This document shows positions 1-9,040 of a DNA stretch of 62,723 bases, piece by piece. The notes under the pieces were generated by a model. The model saw only the letters and a list, made by a program, of their open reading frames with translations. It was not told the origin of the DNA and ran no database searches. The stretch is from Moraxella nonliquefaciens. Its GTDB lineage: Bacteria > Pseudomonadota > Gammaproteobacteria > Pseudomonadales > Moraxellaceae. Each line of letters opens with the position of its first letter. Within the stretch, counting starts at the first letter, position 1. The stretch lies in contig NZ_LXTW01000003.1 of the NCBI RefSeq assembly GCF_001679005.1, forward strand, positions 1 to 62,723, read 5' to 3'. Position numbers and translations under genes: made by a program.

Positions 1-400
1 GACAGGGTTTTATTGGTAAAATCTATAAAAAATACAACCAAATTTTTCTTAAATGATGTAAATATTCTCATGAAAAACATACCATTTGTGTGAATGATTG
101 ACTTAAAAGGTATTTGCTTGAAATATAGTCTGCCCTACCAAAAATTCCTTACCGATACATGTACTAAATTTACAAAATTGGTGTGATTTTTATTGAAAAA
201 TAAATGATTTTGCGTTAAAATGACATTTTTATTTCTATGTCTTCTCCCACTTAGGTTGGCTAATAAATGACTTTGTGGTATATCATGTCAAAGTTGGTTG
301 ATGATGATATGGCTACAACTGGCTTATTTTAATTATTTGATATGTTGATGAATTGTTAAAATACCTTTTTATTAGTGCCTAGGTTAATTGGATTTTTATC
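1..400. other. Intergenic leader upstream of rpmE2
   Basis: AT-rich non-coding stretch with no convincing reading frame. It presumably carries the promoter of the ribosomal protein gene that starts at 401. I could not pick a single clear -35/-10 pair, and I saw no obvious zinc-repressor palindrome. Confidence 0.4.
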
Positions 401-661
401 ATGCGTAAAGATATTCACCCAGAATACCGTGAGGTATTATTTCACGACACCAATGCGGACGTTTATTTCCTAACCCGTTCTACTGTGGCAACTAAAACTA
501 CTCGTGAGTACGAAGGTGTTCAATATCCATATTTTCCACTGGATATTTCAAGTGCATCTCACCCATTCTACACAGGTGAACAACGTCAAGCATCTAATGA
601 AGGTCGTGTGGCAAGTTTTAATAAACGTTTTGGTGCTTTCGCTAACCGAGGCAAAAAATAA
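401..661 (+). CDS. rpmE2: 50S ribosomal protein L31 type B
   Basis: An 86-residue protein of the large ribosomal subunit. It opens with MRKDIHPEYREVLFHDTNAD and carries the YPYFPLDISSASHPFYTG block typical of the type B (YkgM-like) L31 family, ending in a basic FNKRFG...GKK tail. It lacks the CxxC zinc-binding cysteines of the classical form, so it is the zinc-independent paralogue, which in many bacteria is induced when zinc is scarce. Length and start fit the family. It stands alone, followed by a hairpin at 691-721. Identity is secure; zinc regulation is family knowledge and no binding site was recognised here. Confidence 0.95.
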   Translation: MRKDIHPEYREVLFHDTNADVYFLTRSTVATKTTREYEGVQYPYFPLDISSASHPFYTGEQRQASNEGRVASFNKRFGAFANRGKK

Positions 662-690
662 TAAATTTTATAGATTTATCTATGATGTCA

Positions 691-721
691 AAATACCCTA
701 AATCTTTGGTTTGGGGTATTT
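691..721 (+). terminator. Hairpin downstream of rpmE2
   Basis: A 12-nt inverted repeat (AAATACCCTAAA ... TTTGGGGTATTT, one G-T pair) with a short loop about 30 bp after the rpmE2 stop. It fits an intrinsic terminator, although the T tract is short. Confidence 0.6.
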
Positions 722-971
722 CCTAGGTTTAATCTAAGTGTAATACAAATTGTATAAATGTGCAAAAGAAGATGAGTATGCCTATTTTTGATATTGTATA
801 CTCAACACACATAACTTTATTCATAATATTTTATAGAAGATAGCACATATCAATTGCAGACTTTCTTATTTCTCATTGCAAATATAGCCTAACAATAAAG
901 GATTTGCTGATCGCTCATATTATAATATACAACCATTGCAATTTTAGTGATTCAAAAATCATCACCAGTCC

Positions 972-1000
972 TTGACATTTTGATAAATAACGGTTATTAT
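972..1000 (+). promoter_or_regulatory. Probable sigma-70 promoter of rho
   Basis: TTGACA at 972-977 and TATTAT at 995-1000 are separated by 17 bp. This predicts a leader of about 125 nt before the rho start codon at 1135. Long leaders upstream of rho are common and are used for autoregulation in enteric bacteria; that use is not shown here. Confidence 0.6.
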
Positions 1001-1134
1001 AAGTAGCTTATTTATCCTTTCGTGTGTTGTCATTTTACCCATATTTTTACCGCCCTTGTCAGTTCTTGACTTTTTCTTGGCGGAATTCATTTTACTTTTA
1101 TTTTCATCTCCAAAAATCTTATCCAGACCATCTC

Positions 1135-2391
1135 ATGAATTTGACCGAACTAAAACGCAAGCCTGTTAGCGATTTGTTATACATTGCTGAACAAATGGGG
1201 CTTGAAAACATGGCTCGTAGCCGTAAACAAGACATTATTTTTGCCATCTTAAAAACTCACGCTCGCAATGGTGAGCCGATTTATGGTGATGGCGTCTTAG
1301 AGATTTTGCCAGATGGTTTTGGCTTTTTACGTTCATCAGAGGGTTCATACTTGGCAGGGCCTGATGACATCTATGTCAGTCCGAGCCAAATTCGTCGTTT
1401 TAACCTACAAACGGGCGATTCTATTGCAGGGCAAATCAGACCACCCAAAGATGGTGAGCGGTATTTTGCTTTATTAAAGGTCAGTCAAATCAACTTTGAT
1501 ACGCCCGACCGTTCTCGCCATAAACTCATCTTTGAAAACTTAACACCACTTTTCCCTACTAAGCAATTACGTTTGGAGGTGGGTAATGGGACAACCGAGG
1601 ACTTGACGGGGCGTATGATTGACCTGATTGCTCCCATCGGTAAGGGTCAGCGTTCTATCATTGTTGCTCCACCTAAGGCGGGTAAAACCGTACTACTACA
1701 AAATATCGCCCAAGCCATCTCAAAAAACCATCCTGAATGCTATCTCATTGTGTTACTCATCGATGAACGTCCAGAGGAGGTGACCGAAATGCAACGTACT
1801 GTGCGTGGTGAGGTTGTCGCCTCAACCTTTGATGAGCCACCACAGCGACACATTCAAGTTGCTGAAATGGTTATTGAAAAAGCCAAACGTCTTGTTGAAC
1901 ACAAGCAAGACGTGGTTATTCTGTTAGATAGTATCACACGCCTAGCCCGTGCCTATAATACGGTCATTCCATCAAGTGGTAAAGTGCTGACAGGTGGTGT
2001 GGATGCTAATGCGTTGGAGCGTCCAAAACGCTTTTTTGGTGCGGCTCGTAATGTTGAAGAAGGTGGTAGTTTAACCATCATCTCAACCGCCTTGACTGAC
2101 ACAGGCTCAAAGATGGACAGTGTTATTTTTGAGGAGTTTAAGGGTACGGGCAACCAAGAGATTACCTTAGAGCGAGAACTTGCTGAACGCCGTATTTTCC
2201 CTGCCATCAATATCAAAAAATCATCAACTCGTCGTGAAGAACGTCTGATTGATGATGAAATGCTAAGAAAAGTGTGGGTTTTGCGTAAACTTTTGCAGCC
2301 CATGGATGACTATCAGGCGACCGAGTTTTTGCTTGACCGCCTAAAAGATGCCAAAACCAACGATGAGTTTTTTAATAACATGACCAAATAA
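1135..2391 (+). CDS. rho: Transcription termination factor Rho
   Basis: A 418-residue ATP-dependent RNA helicase/translocase that acts as a hexamer to release RNA polymerase. The N-terminal RNA-binding part begins MNLTELKRKPVSDLL. The Walker A motif APPKAGKT lies near residues 178-185, followed by the DERPEEVTEM and LDSITRLARAYN motifs diagnostic of Rho. The frame is open further upstream, but the internal ATG at 1135 gives the family-standard N-terminus and a length matching E. coli Rho (419). It is monocistronic, with its own promoter and a downstream inverted repeat. Confidence 0.97.
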   Translation: MNLTELKRKPVSDLLYIAEQMGLENMARSRKQDIIFAILKTHARNGEPIYGDGVLEILPDGFGFLRSSEGSYLAGPDDIYVSPSQIRRFNLQTGDSIAGQIRPPKDGERYFALLKVSQINFDTPDRSRHKLIFENLTPLFPTKQLRLEVGNGTTEDLTGRMIDLIAPIGKGQRSIIVAPPKAGKTVLLQNIAQAISKNHPECYLIVLLIDERPEEVTEMQRTVRGEVVASTFDEPPQRHIQVAEMVIEKAKRLVEHKQDVVILLDSITRLARAYNTVIPSSGKVLTGGVDANALERPKRFFGAARNVEEGGSLTIISTALTDTGSKMDSVIFEEFKGTGNQEITLERELAERRIFPAINIKKSSTRREERLIDDEMLRKVWVLRKLLQPMDDYQATEFLLDRLKDAKTNDEFFNNMTK

Positions 2392-2430
2392 CACTCATTT
2401 ATTATAAATATTAATAAATAAATGGGTGTT
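2391..2430 (+). terminator. Hairpin after rho
   Basis: ACACTCATTTATT and AATAAATGGGTGT form a 13-bp stem with one mismatch, starting at the last base of the rho stop codon. It is probably a terminator or 3'-end stabilising structure; no strong T run follows. Confidence 0.5.
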
Positions 2431-2868
2431 GGTAAGTTGCCATTATGACAGCGTGGTTAAAATTTTATCAGCAGTTGGCTTGCCAATTATTTTATTCGCC
2501 ATATTTGTAAACGGTATTTTGAACATACCTTTTAATTTTATGGATGATTGATAGAAATTTACAATGCTAAGCCATTTTAGTGATAATGCCCAAGATGATG
2601 ATCAGGTGATGGATTGGAGAAATATTTTGTTACATATTAATCCCATTTATTACTAAAAATCATTTGTTATTATCTACTAATGTTTATATAATAGTACGAG
2701 CAATATAGGGGTAACACTTTATTGTCTTTTTTTGTCATTTGAATTTATGATGATGGTTTAGATAATAAAATGCCATCCAACATCTATTGAATACCTATAA
2801 TGAGAATGAGACAGCCTATCCTATATGGTTTTATGTCAAAAGCATCCACTTAATTTGGAGAATATAGC
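2431..2868. other. Non-coding gap between rho and the lipoprotein gene
   Basis: About 440 bp of AT-rich DNA with no supported gene on either strand. The 3' part must contain the promoter for the gene at 2869, whose ribosome-binding site TTGGAG sits at 2853-2858. No other structure stood out. Confidence 0.4.
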
Positions 2869-3240
2869 ATGAAAAAATTAATCCTAGCCACTTTGGTTGG
2901 TTCATTGGCACTAACTGCCTGTTCAAAACCAGCGGAAGAAGCAACCGATGCTGCTGTTGCTGCCCAAGAAGCTGCAAATGAGGCACAAGTTGCTGCCGCT
3001 GCTGCTCCTGCTGATGCTACCGCACAACAGGCCGCTGATGTTGCACAAGCCGCTGCTGATACGGCTTCTAATGCTGCTGCTGAGGCACAAATTGCAGGTG
3101 ATGGCACTGTTGCAAAACAAGCTGAGGCTACTGCTGAAAATGCACAAGATGCCGCCGAAGCTGCTGCTGATGCTGCCAATGCTGCCGCTGATGGTACTGT
3201 TGTTACAACTGTTCCTGTGCAAACAACCACTAATAACTAA
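2869..3240 (+). CDS. Alanine-rich small lipoprotein
   Basis: A 123-residue protein with a lipoprotein signal peptide MKKLILATLVGSLALTAC; the lipobox LTAC places the lipidated cysteine at residue 18. The mature part is almost entirely Ala, Asp, Glu, Gln and Thr in repeated AAxxA steps and should form one long amphipathic helix or coiled coil, ending in a Thr/Val-rich tail. This resembles Lpp-like or other low-complexity envelope lipoproteins, but I do not recognise a named family. It is preceded by a TTGGAG ribosome-binding site and followed by two hairpins. The antisense frame is open because of Ala-codon bias and is not a gene. Confidence 0.8.
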   Translation: MKKLILATLVGSLALTACSKPAEEATDAAVAAQEAANEAQVAAAAAPADATAQQAADVAQAAADTASNAAAEAQIAGDGTVAKQAEATAENAQDAAEAAADAANAAADGTVVTTVPVQTTTNN

Positions 3241-3250
3241 TCAAGATGTA

Positions 3251-3313
3251 TTGCACAATATTATTGTGCAACCTTGTTTATTTTTCAAAAAGAGCCAGTT
3301 TTGGCTCTTTTTT
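3251..3313 (+). terminator. Tandem hairpins after the lipoprotein gene
   Basis: The first is a near-perfect palindrome TTGCACAATA/TATTGTGCAA at 3251-3271. The second, at 3287-3313, is AAAAAGAGCCA/TGGCTCTTTTTT, a classic intrinsic terminator with a T run. Confidence 0.85.
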
Positions 3314-3398
3314 ATTCATCATTTGGTATGACTTGTAAAACCTAAAATTTACCTTATATTTACCTTATAAAACCATCAGTTAAGTACCTAAGTTTTTT

Positions 3399-5225
3399 AT
3401 GAATCATGCTCATGCTGACCGTCTTATACAATTATTAAAAAATATTCCCAACCTACCAGGGGTTTATAAAATGCTTGGCAAGTCGGGTGAAATTTTGTAC
3501 ATTGGTAAAGCCAAATCTCTAAAAAATAGGGTTAATAGCTATTTTGCCAAGACTGTTGAACATCCAAAAACAGTGGCTTTGGTTGCTCGTATTTGTGATA
3601 TTGAAATCATCATCACACGAGGTGAATCTGAGGCTCTACTCCTTGAACAAAATCTCATCAAACAGCACCGTCCGCCTTATAATATCATTCTAAGGGATGA
3701 TAAATCTTATTTGTATCTGTTTATCTCCAAGGATAAATTTCCACGCCTTGCGGTTGGTCGTGGTAAGGGCAATCATACCGAAGGTCGCTATTTTGGCCCT
3801 TATCCATCTGCCAATACTGCCAAAGAAGCGGTGTTACTTTTGCAAAAGCTTTTTATGTTAAGAAACTGCACCAATGCAGTATTTACCAGTGCCAAACGCC
3901 CCTGCTTAGAACACCAAATAAAACGCTGTACTGCCCCATGTGTGGGATTGATTAGCCAAGCGGATTATGATGACAGTGTGGCACAAGCCCTTGATTTTTT
4001 AAATGGCAAAACAGCCGAACTACAAACCATGCTCGCCCAAAAAATGCACGAATCTGCCAAGAACATGCACTTTGAGCAGGCCGTTTTTTATAGAGACCGC
4101 CTTGCCATGCTCTCGGACATTACCGCCCATCAAGCGGTGTATCGAATGGGTGATGACAGTAGTGCCGATGTGTTTGCCATGGCTGATAAAAATGGACTGA
4201 CGGTTGTCCATATACTGACTGTGCGTGGTGGTAAGGTGTTAGGTGGCAAGAATTATTTTCCTGATGATGTGGGGGTATTTGATACGTTGGGTGAACGGTT
4301 GGAGCGGTTTTTGTTGTCATTTTATTTGGATGTGAGTGATGATTTGCCCAAAGAAATTATTATCAATGAGACCATTGATGACAAAGACACGACTGCCAAG
4401 CTGTTAAATGCTGAATTTGGTAAAAAATGCGTGATAAAAGACAGGGTGCAAAAACACCGCCGAGAATGGCAGGATTTGGCGATTTTGAATGCTCATAATG
4501 CCCTAAGTGCTAAATTATCCGACTTTAATGAATTAAATGAGCGGTTTGTTGCCATGCAACAGGTGTTAGGGGCGGTATCAGATAGGGTGATTAACCGTAT
4601 TGAATGCTTTGATATCAGTCATACAATGGGTGAGTTGGCGGTGGGGTCGTGTGTGGTATTTGACAGTCGTGGAGCAAGAAATCGGGATTATCGTCAGTAT
4701 GCCATTCATGATGTGGTTGGTGGTGATGATTATGGGGCGATGAGGCAGGTGCTAACCAGACGATATTCTAAGCATCCCTTGCCTGATTTGCTACTAATAG
4801 ATGGTGGACGAGGGCAATTAAACGTTGCCAAAGAGGTCTTGACTGAACTTGATAAATTAGATGAGACATTGCTTGTGAGTGTTGCCAAAGGTGAGGGGAG
4901 AAAGGCAGGGCTTGAAGTGTTGCACTTTTTAGAGCATGAACCGATAGATTTACCAAAGGACAGCAAAGCATTGCATCTGATTATGCACATACGAGACGAA
5001 GCTCACCGTTTTGCCATCACCGCACATCGTAAAAAACGAGATAAGGCTCGTGGGGTAAGTGTGCTGGAAGTCATTCCCAATCTTGGGGCAAAACGCAGGC
5101 GAGACCTGTTGGCTCATTTTGGTGGTATTCAGCAACTCCTTGGTGCATCTGAAAGTGAGATTGCTCATGTTAAGGGCATTGGTAAGGTACTGGCAGGGAC
5201 GATTTATAAATCACTACATGGCTAA
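3399..5225 (+). CDS. uvrC: Excinuclease ABC subunit C
   Basis: A 608-residue nuclease subunit of nucleotide excision repair that makes both incisions around UvrB-bound lesions. The N-terminal GIY-YIG domain is visible (PGVYKMLGKSGEILYIGKAK, residues about 20-40). A UvrB-interacting UVR motif (FEQAVFYRDRLAML) lies near residues 225-240, the RNase H-like domain has ECFDISHTMGE and VVGGDDYGAM, and a C-terminal helix-hairpin-helix pair follows. Length is normal. It is transcribed alone and ends at a bidirectional hairpin shared with the opposing transporter gene. Confidence 0.97.
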   Translation: MNHAHADRLIQLLKNIPNLPGVYKMLGKSGEILYIGKAKSLKNRVNSYFAKTVEHPKTVALVARICDIEIIITRGESEALLLEQNLIKQHRPPYNIILRDDKSYLYLFISKDKFPRLAVGRGKGNHTEGRYFGPYPSANTAKEAVLLLQKLFMLRNCTNAVFTSAKRPCLEHQIKRCTAPCVGLISQADYDDSVAQALDFLNGKTAELQTMLAQKMHESAKNMHFEQAVFYRDRLAMLSDITAHQAVYRMGDDSSADVFAMADKNGLTVVHILTVRGGKVLGGKNYFPDDVGVFDTLGERLERFLLSFYLDVSDDLPKEIIINETIDDKDTTAKLLNAEFGKKCVIKDRVQKHRREWQDLAILNAHNALSAKLSDFNELNERFVAMQQVLGAVSDRVINRIECFDISHTMGELAVGSCVVFDSRGARNRDYRQYAIHDVVGGDDYGAMRQVLTRRYSKHPLPDLLLIDGGRGQLNVAKEVLTELDKLDETLLVSVAKGEGRKAGLEVLHFLEHEPIDLPKDSKALHLIMHIRDEAHRFAITAHRKKRDKARGVSVLEVIPNLGAKRRRDLLAHFGGIQQLLGASESEIAHVKGIGKVLAGTIYKSLHG

Positions 5226-5247
5226 GAGAGGGTCTTTTGGATAATGA

Positions 5248-5279
5248 AATAAGGGTAAATTCAATTTACCCTTATTTTT
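5248..5279. terminator. Bidirectional terminator between uvrC and the symporter
   Basis: AATAAGGGTAAATT and AATTTACCCTTATT form a perfect 14-bp stem around a single C, with T/A tracts on both sides. It serves the converging genes on each strand. Confidence 0.85.
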
Positions 5280-5310
5280 GTTTATTTGGACATAATTTTA
5301 TCAATAATAA

Positions 5311-6768
5311 TTAATAATACCCAAGCACTTTCCACCAAATCAGTCCGATGCCAATCCATACCACAAGATTGACCACACTCATGACCGCCCCAACTTTCCA
5401 CCACTGTCCAAGCGAGACATAGCCTGCCCCAAAGATGACAGGAGCTGTGCCTGTGGCGTAGTGTGTGAGTGACATCATCAGACTGCTAGATGCTGCCAAA
5501 ATCAAGGCATAGAGCATGGGCGGTGCCCCAAGAGCAAGTCCAACACCATAAAACGCCCCGAACATGGCTGTAATGTGAGCGGTTGTGCTGGCAAAAAAGT
5601 AATGAGCATACAGATATACAAGTGTTAAAATCACCACTGCCCCAACCCAGCCTACTCCCATGCCCCCAATGACAGTCTCAATCTGCCCTGAGAACCATGC
5701 GATAAGTCCCAGTTTATTCAGATATGTTGCCATCATAATCAGCACACCAAACCACACGAGTGTGTCCCAAGCGGATTTTTCTTTTAAAATATCATCCCAT
5801 GTGAGTACACCCGTCAAAATCACCACTGACAAGCCCAAAAATGCCACGGCTGTTGCATTCACCGCCCACACATCGCCAAAGAGCATGGCAGGTATGTTCG
5901 CCCACAGTAGGAGCATGCCACCAAATACACCAAGCATGATTTTCTCATCACGGCTTACTTTGCCAAGCTCAGCGAGTTTTTGGCTGGTAAATTCTTTGAC
6001 ATTGGGCGTTTTGGTAATCTCAGGTTTGGCAATGATATAGATGACAAGGGGCATAAGCAGGATACATGCAAGTCCAGGCAGTAGCATGGCGAGTGCCCAT
6101 GTTGTCCACGACAGATGAATATTGTTGTCTGTGGCCTTAGCAACCAGTTCCACCACCAAAGGGTTTGGGGCGGTAGCGGTAATGAACATGGCGGAGGTGA
6201 TGGGGTTGGATTGGTAGTTCACCAGTGACAAATATTCACCCATCTTTTTGGTTGTGCCATCATCAGGCTTTGAGCCAAAACTTTGGGCAATAGAACGAGT
6301 GATGGGATAGATGATTGCCCCACCTCGAGCGGTATTAGATGGCGTGATGGGAGCAAGTAAGGTTTCGGCAATGGCCAGTGAGTAGCCAATGCCAAGTGTC
6401 TTTTTGCCAAAAAAGCCGATGACACTATAAGCAATCCTAGCTCCAAGTCCTGTTTTGACCAGCCCTCGTGAGATGATGACCGCTACGGCAATGAGCCAAA
6501 TGAGCGGACTTGAAAAGCTAGATAACGCATCTTTCATCGCATCTTTGGGTGTATCAGCGGTAACGCCTGTTAAGGCAACCAAGGTGATGGCGATGATGGA
6601 AATCGCCCCAATCGGTAGTACTTTACCAATGATGGCAACAATCGTCCCAACAAATAACGCAAGCAAGTGCCATGCGTTTGGTTCAACGCCTTGTGGTATG
6701 GGAATGACAAACCAAATGATTAGTGTAACAAGCACGGCAATGACCGCAGGAATGGGTTTAAATGGCAT
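5311..6768 (-). CDS. DASS-family anion:Na+ symporter (dicarboxylate/sulfate type)
   Basis: A 485-residue polytopic inner-membrane protein with about 12 hydrophobic segments. The segments around ITPSNTARGG and VNYQSNPITSAMFITATAPN, and the C-terminal THYATGTAPVIFGAGYV, match the divalent anion:Na+ symporter family (SLC13/DASS, 2-oxoglutarate/malate translocator branch), where SNT and T/S-G-T signatures bind substrate carboxylates and sodium. The substrate (malate, oxoglutarate, tartrate, succinate or sulfate) cannot be set from sequence alone. It is monocistronic on the minus strand. The start at 6768 follows a weak ribosome-binding site. Confidence 0.88.
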   Translation of the reverse strand: MPFKPIPAVIAVLVTLIIWFVIPIPQGVEPNAWHLLALFVGTIVAIIGKVLPIGAISIIAITLVALTGVTADTPKDAMKDALSSFSSPLIWLIAVAVIISRGLVKTGLGARIAYSVIGFFGKKTLGIGYSLAIAETLLAPITPSNTARGGAIIYPITRSIAQSFGSKPDDGTTKKMGEYLSLVNYQSNPITSAMFITATAPNPLVVELVAKATDNNIHLSWTTWALAMLLPGLACILLMPLVIYIIAKPEITKTPNVKEFTSQKLAELGKVSRDEKIMLGVFGGMLLLWANIPAMLFGDVWAVNATAVAFLGLSVVILTGVLTWDDILKEKSAWDTLVWFGVLIMMATYLNKLGLIAWFSGQIETVIGGMGVGWVGAVVILTLVYLYAHYFFASTTAHITAMFGAFYGVGLALGAPPMLYALILAASSSLMMSLTHYATGTAPVIFGAGYVSLGQWWKVGAVMSVVNLVVWIGIGLIWWKVLGYY

Positions 6769-7057
6769 ACGTTCACCTTTTTATCATCATCAATGGTACT
6801 AAAAAATAAAACCCTGCCAATTTCCCTATTGTTCTAATATCCTTATAAATTTTAAGGATTTAAAAATAAAATAAAAACCATCACACAATAATTATTTGGT
6901 GTTGATAAAATAGAAAAAATACCAAACTTTTATCGTCTATTAGTATGATTTGTTTATTTGATTATAACAGAATTGTGGGTATGAACCCATAGAATGTGTG
7001 GGCTTATTTAAAGATTGTTTTGATAGTTTCATCATATAAAATGATAAAATCATTCAA
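6769..7057. other. AT-rich intergenic DNA upstream of the symporter gene
   Basis: No gene is seen. The segment holds the upstream region of the symporter on the minus strand, a short inverted repeat around TGGGTATGAACCCA near 6977-6991, and at its right end a possible promoter (TTGATA at 7020, TAAAAT at 7045) reading rightward into the structured segment that follows. Confidence 0.35.
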
Positions 7058-7250
7058 AGGCGGTAGAGTTGTTTGGTTCATCTCTAATCTTGCCCCTTGT
7101 TAATGGTGTCGCCCAATTCGGTAGGGTACTGCTGTGATGATGGTGTTTAAAGCGAAGCTAAACCCATGCCAATTAGCATCCAGCAACGACGATGAGATGG
7201 GCGAAGATTTGGCTTTGCAAAATAGCAAGCTAAGTGGCAGATTGTGTTTG
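7058..7250 (+). ncRNA. Candidate structured non-coding RNA
   Basis: About 190 nt between coaX and the symporter gene lack a convincing reading frame but have GC well above the flanking DNA and clear complementarity. CATCTC at about 7079 can pair with GAGATG near 7194, AATCTTGCCC with GGGCGAAGATT, and TGGTGTTTA with TAAACCCA inside a hairpin closed by GCTG/CAGC. A -10-like TAAAAT ends 8 bp before the GC-rich start. Size and single-promoter layout would suit 6S RNA, but I cannot match the 6S consensus base by base, and the paired blocks are partly alternatives rather than one nested fold. The opposite strand is equally possible. Confidence 0.3.
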
Positions 7251-7262
7251 TTGCAATTCACA

Positions 7263-7979
7263 TCAAGCAAAATACCGCCTCAATCCTGCCAGTAACAGTT
7301 CTTTTTGGGTGTCAAGTTTGCCCCTAAATTGCATGTTTATCATATCAGCTCCGCCCCCTGTTAGGGTAATCTTAAAATCAGGATAATCAGCACGTACCGC
7401 ACGCACCGCCCCAACCACACCAAACAGCACGCCATGATTGACCGCATCAAAGGTTGTTCGTCCAAGCTCGGTGCTGTCAAAACGCCCTGCCTTGACCGCA
7501 ATCTGCTGAGTGCCTGCATACAGGGCATGGCGTTGCATATAGACATTAGGTAGAATATAACCACCCAAATGTGTGCCATGCTCTATCAGATCAATCGTCA
7601 AAGCTGTGCCACAACCGACCACACATTGTTTTTTGGTATCATCCACCACGCCAAGCATTTGTAACCATCTGTCCACACCAAGCTGGGTTGGGTTGTAATG
7701 ACTCACCAAAAGCTGATGGGTAGCATTTACTTTGGCAAATTCAAATGGTACGTTAAAGCCTTGCAATGTCTGGGTGATGGCATGGTTAATCTTATCACCA
7801 AGTACGCTAGATATGCCAACAAATTCAGGTTCAAAACTTGCCAATGTACCCAACAGACCAAGTAGTAATTCATTTGGGGCTTTTAGGTGTTCTTTTGCAT
7901 CATGGGCGATGATGTTATCGTCATCTACCATCCAATATTTTAGGCGAGTATTGCCTAAATCTAGCCAAAGTTTTTTCAT
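7263..7979 (-). CDS. coaX: Type III pantothenate kinase
   Basis: A 238-residue cytoplasmic enzyme for the first step of coenzyme A synthesis, ATP-dependent phosphorylation of pantothenate. The N-terminal phosphate-binding loop LWLDLGNTRLKYW, the GVDRW motif (about residues 100-104), the VVGCGTALTIDLI segment and the C-terminal LTGGGADMI block are all hallmarks of the CoaX/Baf family of the ASKHA fold. It lies downstream of birA on the same strand with a 139-bp gap, the common CoaX-BirA neighbourhood, so the two may be cotranscribed. Confidence 0.95.
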   Translation of the reverse strand: MKKLWLDLGNTRLKYWMVDDDNIIAHDAKEHLKAPNELLLGLLGTLASFEPEFVGISSVLGDKINHAITQTLQGFNVPFEFAKVNATHQLLVSHYNPTQLGVDRWLQMLGVVDDTKKQCVVGCGTALTIDLIEHGTHLGGYILPNVYMQRHALYAGTQQIAVKAGRFDSTELGRTTFDAVNHGVLFGVVGAVRAVRADYPDFKITLTGGGADMINMQFRGKLDTQKELLLAGLRRYFA

Positions 7980-8118
7980 GATTTTCCTTAATTGGGTTTA
8001 TTAACAATGGGCGTTAATTTAACATGGGGCATTGCCATGCTATATTAATGTTAAAAATTGACAAAGTATGGGTAAATGGCACTTTTTAAAAACAACATTG
8101 ATTGACCATGCTAAAAAC

Positions 8119-8964
8119 CTAATTCACAATTTTTGCCATGCCTGCAAATATCGGCTTAATATCACCGCCATCATTTAATAACAATTCGCCAGCACTGCCA
8201 ATACCGATACATTTGCCTTTTGCATAAATATCGGTCATGTTATTTTGTATAAAAATGTGGATAAGTTTATTGGTCAAGAGATGATCGGCATTAAACTTTT
8301 TAATAAAATTTTGCAAAAAGATGGGTTTTTTACAATGATTGCAAATTTGTATGGCTTCAAGTATGGTATTTGTCATTGGGATGTATAAGTCTTGGGCACA
8401 GGTATTGATGTCGGATAATTCGTTTAGACACGTTGCCTGATAAAGACCGTCTTTTATCATAGGTGAGTTATTGACATTTAGCCCCACACCGACGACCACG
8501 CCCACAAGCGTATTTTTATCGTTTAATTTTTTAAAAACAGGTTCAATTAAAATGCCAGCGAGCTTTCTAAAAATACCTGTCTTGTCATCATAAAATCCCA
8601 TATCATTTGCCCATTTTACCCCAATGGGAGGCAGGTCATTGGTTTGGCGGTGAGCATTGATGGTTTGGATGATGGGCATATTGACAAGATGAAACCCAAT
8701 CACAAGCGAGAGTAGCCCTGATAATGTGTGTAACTCATACGCCCCTTGACCCATGGGAACATATAGACTCAAAAAAACATTGTCCGCTCCGCTTACCCAC
8801 GTCCGCCCATGCTGTCCACGACCTGCCGTCTGGTGGCTTGCTGTGTATAGGTGGGGGATGGTGTGGGGGTGCGTGCCATTTGTGATGGCGTGGATAAGCT
8901 GGGTATTGGTGCTGTCGGTGATGTCAAAATGGGTGTGGAGCGTGGCGGTTAAAAAATTTGGCAT
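8119..8964 (-). CDS. birA: Biotin--[acetyl-CoA-carboxylase] ligase
   Basis: A 281-residue enzyme that makes biotinyl-AMP and attaches biotin to the carboxyl carrier protein of acetyl-CoA carboxylase. The biotin/ATP loop is present as TAGRGQHGRTWVSG (about residues 46-59), along with GVKWANDM and LAGILIEPVF. It begins directly with the catalytic domain, so it lacks the N-terminal winged-helix of the bifunctional E. coli repressor and should not regulate transcription. It is divergent from the TSUP permease gene across a 76-bp spacer and upstream of coaX. Confidence 0.94.
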   Translation of the reverse strand: MPNFLTATLHTHFDITDSTNTQLIHAITNGTHPHTIPHLYTASHQTAGRGQHGRTWVSGADNVFLSLYVPMGQGAYELHTLSGLLSLVIGFHLVNMPIIQTINAHRQTNDLPPIGVKWANDMGFYDDKTGIFRKLAGILIEPVFKKLNDKNTLVGVVVGVGLNVNNSPMIKDGLYQATCLNELSDINTCAQDLYIPMTNTILEAIQICNHCKKPIFLQNFIKKFNADHLLTNKLIHIFIQNNMTDIYAKGKCIGIGSAGELLLNDGGDIKPIFAGMAKIVN

Positions 8965-8976
8965 GGGGCGTTTTGG

Positions 8977-9007
8977 TTGTTTTAAATGGATAAAAATAGG
9001 CTATAAT
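8977..9007 (+). promoter_or_regulatory. Probable promoter of the TSUP permease gene
   Basis: A perfect TATAAT at 9002-9007 sits 34 bp before the chosen start at 9041. A weak TTGTTT lies at 8977-8982 with a 19-bp spacer. It supports 9041 as the start, since the longer in-frame extension would run through this promoter and the opposing birA gene. Confidence 0.55.
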
Positions 9008-9040
9008 ACCATAATTTTGGTCAGTGTGAGAGTGTGGAAC

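Noticed and set aside
1024..1134. 36-residue N-terminal extension of Rho
   Set aside because: It is hydrophobic and aromatic, unlike any Rho, and lies in the mRNA leader; 1135 gives the normal length.
2850..3230. Minus-strand alanine/serine-rich gene opposite the lipoprotein
   Set aside because: It is a mirror effect of GCT/GCA codon repeats; the plus strand has a signal peptide, ribosome-binding site and terminators.
8753..9040. N-terminal extension of the TSUP permease
   Set aside because: The upstream frame is antisense to birA and crosses a TATAAT promoter; the family N-terminus starts at 9041.
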